Part shown: positions 61,301-64,000 of the stretch, piece after piece
How the letters are laid out: every line of letters starts with the position of its first letter
How positions within the stretch are numbered: position 1 is the first letter of the stretch
DNA from: Apus apus
Taxonomy: Eukaryota > Chordata > Aves > Apodiformes > Apodidae
Length of the DNA: 64,000 nucleotides
Assembly: GCF_020740795.1 (NCBI RefSeq)
Contig: NC_067285.1
Span: 14,872,001 to 14,936,000, forward strand
Direction of reading: 5' to 3'
The notes under the pieces: model-generated
What the model saw: the letters and a program-made list of their open reading frames with translations, nothing else
What the model was told of the DNA's origin: nothing
Databases searched by the model: none
Translations under genes and position numbers: made by a program

Positions 61301-62497
61301 ATAGGAGGTTTAAGATGAATATCAGGAAAAATTTTTTTACTGTAAGAGTGACAGAGCACTGGAACAGGCTGCCCAGAGAGGTTGTGGAGTCTCCTTCACT
61401 GGAGACATTCAAAACCCGCCTGGATGCCTTCCTGTGTGATGTACTCTAGGTGACCCTGCTCTGGCAGGGGGGTTGGACTAGATGATCTTTCGAGGTCCCT
61501 TCCAACCCCTATGATTCTATGATTCTATGATTCTATGAAGAGGGCATTTGCTGGGGCACTGCACTGAGACCTGGTTTCTAATTAGTATGTTTCCTGCATA
61601 TCTTGTTCCTTGACACAAAAGGTGCTGCAAATCCTATCAGTGATAACTTCCCACTTCTTGAAAGATGGAGATCTGCAAAATTTCCTTAGACTCTAATGGC
61701 TCCTTCCCAAGGACAGACTTGCTAGGAGGTGCAAGCTATTGGCAGCTTGAGGGCCCAGAGGAGCTGTTGACCGTGTTTAGGCCACAATCCAGAAGACTTG
61801 ATTTCATCCAGTGTAAGTGGAGCTGTTTTATTTATTCTAATGGTCTGATGGCAAGGGAGGAGTGCTCCCTGGCTGCCCGCGACAGCCACAGCCCTGTTCC
61901 AGCCACAGGGTCCAACACACAGCCCTGCTCCAGAAAACAGTACTTGGAGAGACAAGGCGCCCATGGTCATGTGGCACCTGGAGGTGAGATTTCAGCAGAC
62001 CCATGCTGCCTCCCCAGAGACATTTATTCTTCTCTTAGACCTGCTGTCTGACCCTGTCATTCTTTCCCAGTCACATAAGGTCATGTGGTTGCTCCACATT
62101 ATGCTGAAGAACTGTTTGAGCCTCCTATCTCCAGCAATGGCCAAGAGGAGTTGCCTGGAGAAGAGTGTGAGAAGGGCAACTATGCTGTGACACCTCCCAG
62201 GGTATACTCCTGACCTCCAGGAATCAGTGGCACAGGGCACCAAGCATTACAAGGCATCAGGAGTCTTACTTCCTGAATACAAGCAATACCAAAAGCCAGT
62301 AAACAACAATAGCTCCACATGCACGACAAGTATGATGAAACTCAACTCAGAGTAACCTGCTGTCCCATCTAAAGGTCTGAGAGCAAGATGTCCTAGCTCG
62401 TACAAAACAGCAAGAGTCTGCTGAGCCCTCAGAACAAACTCACGCCAAATTATAAATAAAGATCCAAGAAGACTTGACACAAATACTGAGGCAATGA
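58166..62497 (-). CDS. Candidate nested gene: unknown multi-pass membrane protein (5' end unresolved)
   Basis: I do not recognise this protein. Six minus-strand segments inside HPSE2 intron 3 (62270–62497, 60023–60270, 59095–59174, 58616–58683, 58533–58589, 58166–58338) each have a plausible AG acceptor; the first five have GT donors. Their phases match at all five junctions and the joined frame is open for 283 residues plus TAA. Counting from the first full codon, hydrophobic helices lie at about 1–17, 51–73, 77–93, 112–138 and 176–196, followed by an ~87-residue polar tail ending SGVKPFQ. A Cys-containing loop (143–161) separates helices 4 and 5. The first segment begins inside a helix, so at least one upstream exon is missing; I could not choose it. 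Transcription is in the same direction as HPSE2. A decayed gene or chance is less likely given the phase agreement, but no homolog or transcript was checked. Confidence 0.6.
58533..58589 (-). CDS. Nested gene candidate, exon e
   Basis: Reads [18 protein letters not shown]. Acceptor CATCTCCACAG, donor A|GTAACT (weaker). Phase 1 in, 1 out. Confidence 0.5.
58616..58683 (-). CDS. Nested gene candidate, exon d
   Basis: Reads [18 protein letters not shown] then PGRL. It contains an 18 bp tandem duplication that is in frame (MIQLxx twice). Acceptor TTTTTGACAG, donor T|GTGAGC. Phase 2 in, 1 out. Confidence 0.55.
59095..59174 (-). CDS. Nested gene candidate, exon c
   Basis: Reads [12 protein letters not shown] then [11 protein letters not shown]. 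Acceptor CCTTTATCCCCCAG (good pyrimidine tract), donor GA|GTAAGT. Phase 0 in, 2 out. Confidence 0.58.
60023..60270 (-). CDS. Nested gene candidate, exon b
   Basis: Begins [18 protein letters not shown], then a polar loop and the helix around [20 protein letters not shown], then [16 protein letters not shown]. Acceptor TATATCATTGTAG, donor GAT|GTAAGT, the strongest donor of the set. 82 full codons without a stop. Confidence 0.62.
60661..61538 (+). mobile_element. Young CR1 LINE, 5'-truncated, intact pol C-terminus
   Basis: Non-LTR retrotransposon, the main avian LINE. The frame is open from [20 protein letters not shown] to the TAG at 61447–61449. It includes the post-catalytic RT segments [67 protein letters not shown] and [20 protein letters not shown]. 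The short 3' UTR has GGTTGGACTAGATGATC and ends in about three ATTCTATG octamers (61511–61538), the CR1 hallmark. The catalytic FADD box and everything upstream are missing, so it cannot move by itself. It lies in antisense inside an intron of the candidate nested gene. Confidence 0.96.
62270..62497 (-). CDS. Nested gene candidate, exon a
   Basis: Reads [17 protein letters not shown], a charged segment with [10 protein letters not shown], then a second hydrophobic helix ending FWYCLYSG. Acceptor TTTCTCTAG, donor GGAA|GTAAGA; enters with two bases, leaves with one. Confidence 0.6.
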
Positions 62498-62636
62498 CTA
62501 GAGAAATGACTTATGAAGTGCACAGCGAATGCCTGCAGGGCTGACCAAATGGAGGAGCTTTTAAGAACTGCAGGAGCTTTCCAGAGGAACAGAATCTAAG
62601 GAGTGCCAATTTGTGTCAAAGATTTTCCATCTGCAC

Positions 62637-62652
62637 ATAAATAAATAAATAA
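62637..62652. repeat. (TAAA)n microsatellite
   Basis: Four tandem TAAA/AAAT units. Confidence 0.85.
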
Positions 62653-63334
62653 GATGGAAGCAGACAGGGAGAAATCTGTATTGTCCATCTCAGAGCCCTA
62701 TGTGGGTGTAGCTCCTCCAATGCAGAGAGCCTGTGCTGGACTCCAGCGGGACTGAAGCATTGCAGATGGCCTGTGGTAGTTATCTGCGCAGGGCTCAATG
62801 ATACTTTATAGTTCAAATTCTGCCTCTAAAATTAATACCACGTCCTCTGTGCATCTGAGTTACTCTCTGGACCGGCACAGCATTCACCTGCCACAGAGAG
62901 CAACAATGTCTCTCAGGCAGCGTGTGGGCTGGGAGGAAAGCAAGAATGAAAGAGCAAGAAGATGTGGGACAATAAGTAGAAAGGACAAAGAAATCAACTT
63001 ATTGGCCAAGCCATGACACCCCAGCTCCCGTTAACTCCCGCTGCTGCTTGTCACAGCACCTCAGCATAAGGACACCAGCCTTGCCACCCACCAACACATC
63101 CATGGAGGAAACGGAGAGGGAGGGATGGCAGGCAATGAGGGGATGAAGGCAAGCCAAAGAGCGCGGGAGGGAAAAAATATTTTTGGGGTTTAGTTTTCAC
63201 ACAGGATTCACAACATTCCCCAGAAAATTTAATTTTGCTGTCCTGTTCTTGTTTGCTAACCAGAACCAATTTAATTTTAAAACAATATGCAGAGCCAAAG
63301 GGGGAAAAAACATTTTGCAATGGCTCTTCGCTCC

Positions 63335-63480
63335 CACTTGGAACGGCGAGCGCAGCTTAACTCGTTCGGCTCCCCCAGCCGCAACACCGGCTCGCGGGGA
63401 GCCGGCCTGCCGGCACGGGAGCCCCTGGCCAGGAGGGAACAGAGGACTCGCTGGCGCCGGTAAATGATATGATGCAAATG
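63335..63480. promoter_or_regulatory. Small CpG-rich patch with octamer motif
   Basis: CpG-dense stretch (about 63340–63460) in AT-rich intron, followed by a consensus POU octamer ATGCAAAT at 63472–63479. It lies about 0.9 kb upstream (minus-strand sense) of the first placed exon of the nested candidate, so it could be its promoter, or an enhancer. Inference only. Confidence 0.3.
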
Positions 63481-64000
63481 GCTTTTTCTGAATGAGTTGA
63501 CAAATCCCACCCTGCGCATCTGTGGAGGTTGGAGGTGGCGGGAGAAGAGAGCAATTTGTCCATGGAACATCTTCCTCTCACCCCGGCTCCCCGCTCAACA
63601 GCTCACTCTGTGGTTTGTCGAAAAAAAATGGCTTGTTACAGCATTTAACAAAGAGCAGAAAGCTCCTATTCCTCTTCCAGTACCAAGAACAAGCAGATTT
63701 CTCATATCAGCATGTGAGCCTTCTGTGGTTTTATGCCTTGTTGTGACAGTTTGGTGAACAAGCTGATAAAAATCCAGCACTTTTCTAAGGCAAGGTTAAC
63801 ACACTCATGTGCAACCTGGCTTGTCAGAGAACACCAGAAACTCCAAACACGTTGCTTCTGCTTACCATCTGCATGAGCTTATTCAGACTAAAATAACAAA
63901 GTGTTTTTCCTGATCTCCATCAACGTAAATAGAGCCATTAAACTGCGAGGCTGTTTACATTCTGGAAAATAGTCATTGCATTCATCCTTGATTGCTCCTC

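Larger units (their letters stand above)
45704..64000 (-). other. HPSE2 intron 3 (partial)
   Basis: At least 18.3 kb. I looked for HPSE2 exon 3 (the QFSNTYSNLILTAR region) and did not find it. The intron holds an old CR1 pol fossil (46.6–47.3 kb), A- and T-rich tracts, the ~49 bp minisatellite (51.8–52.4 kb), another CR1 fossil (57.5 kb), the candidate nested gene (58.2–62.5 kb), a young CR1 (60.7–61.5 kb) and a small CpG-rich patch (63.35 kb). The stretches 47.4–51.7 and 52.5–57.4 kb otherwise show nothing I can name. Confidence 0.7.

Noticed and set aside
62842-62856. Possible first exon of the nested gene (ATG then four codons, donor G|GTATTA)
   Set aside because: Phase fits, but the donor is weak, the start context is poor and the segment is too short to support.
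62891-62931. Possible upstream exon of the nested gene (acceptor TCCTCCCAG, donor CAG|GTGAAT)
   Set aside because: The splice signals are good and the needed out-phase would extend the first helix nicely (TLLLSVAV), but that frame has a TGA inside the segment and no ATG after it. Left unplaced.
63595-63780. Donor A|GTGAGC near 63605 as a 5' exon of the nested gene
   Set aside because: Phase could fit, but the encoded peptide is lysine/cysteine-rich with no sensible start and no clear acceptor.
45704-64000. HPSE2 exon 3
   Set aside because: Looked for the conserved QFSNTYSNLILTAR coding sequence and a phase-2 donor; none of the CTTACCT-type sites (47598, 54128, 56418, 59712) has matching coding sequence, so exon 3 is taken to be off window.
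1-64000. tRNA, rRNA, CRISPR, IS elements, viral genes
   Set aside because: None seen; the window is vertebrate nuclear DNA with only CR1-type mobile sequence recognised.

Overview
The window is vertebrate nuclear DNA, almost certainly from a bird. Three protein genes lie head-to-tail on the minus strand in the order PYROXD2 – HPS1 – HPSE2, the order of human 10q24. Introns are short for a vertebrate, and almost every recognisable transposon is a CR1 LINE. One CR1 copy is young and ends in the typical (ATTCTATG)n octamer; no L1, Alu-like or B-type element was seen. Species cannot be named from the sequence.

Layout, read on the + coordinate. Positions 366–2539 hold coding exons 1–8 of PYROXD2 (mitochondrial FAD-dependent oxidoreductase); its C-terminal half lies off the left edge. 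Positions 3799–8525 hold the complete HPS1 gene: 18 coding exons, all in phase, 698 residues, against 700 in human as I recall it. HPS1 is the BLOC-3 subunit needed for lysosome-related organelles. Its promoter is a CpG island at about 8.02–9.13 kb, and the HPSE2 3' UTR runs into that island. From 9520 to the right edge the window is HPSE2 (heparanase-2, a secreted pseudo-enzyme). Its last nine coding exons (human-style exons 4–12) are spread over 9.5–45.7 kb. Positions 45704–64000 are HPSE2 intron 3, and exons 1–3 lie beyond the right edge.

The most interesting signal is inside HPSE2 intron 3. Six minus-strand segments between 58166 and 62497 each have a plausible acceptor and donor. They join with perfectly matching codon phases (1-1-0-2-1-1) and give an open frame of about 283 residues ending in TAA. 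The predicted protein has about five hydrophobic helices and a polar C-terminal tail. I do not recognise the family. I propose it as a nested, same-strand gene whose first exon or exons I could not place.

The rest is intron. It holds a young CR1 3' end with an intact reverse-transcriptase C-terminus, several older CR1 fossils on both strands, a degenerate ~48–49 bp minisatellite (51.8–52.4 kb), a 41 bp minisatellite (22.0 kb), two isolated CpG-rich patches (43.75 and 63.35 kb) and simple repeats. No rRNA, tRNA, CRISPR or viral gene was seen. All calls are by eye, from translation, splice signals and remembered homologs; no database search was run.
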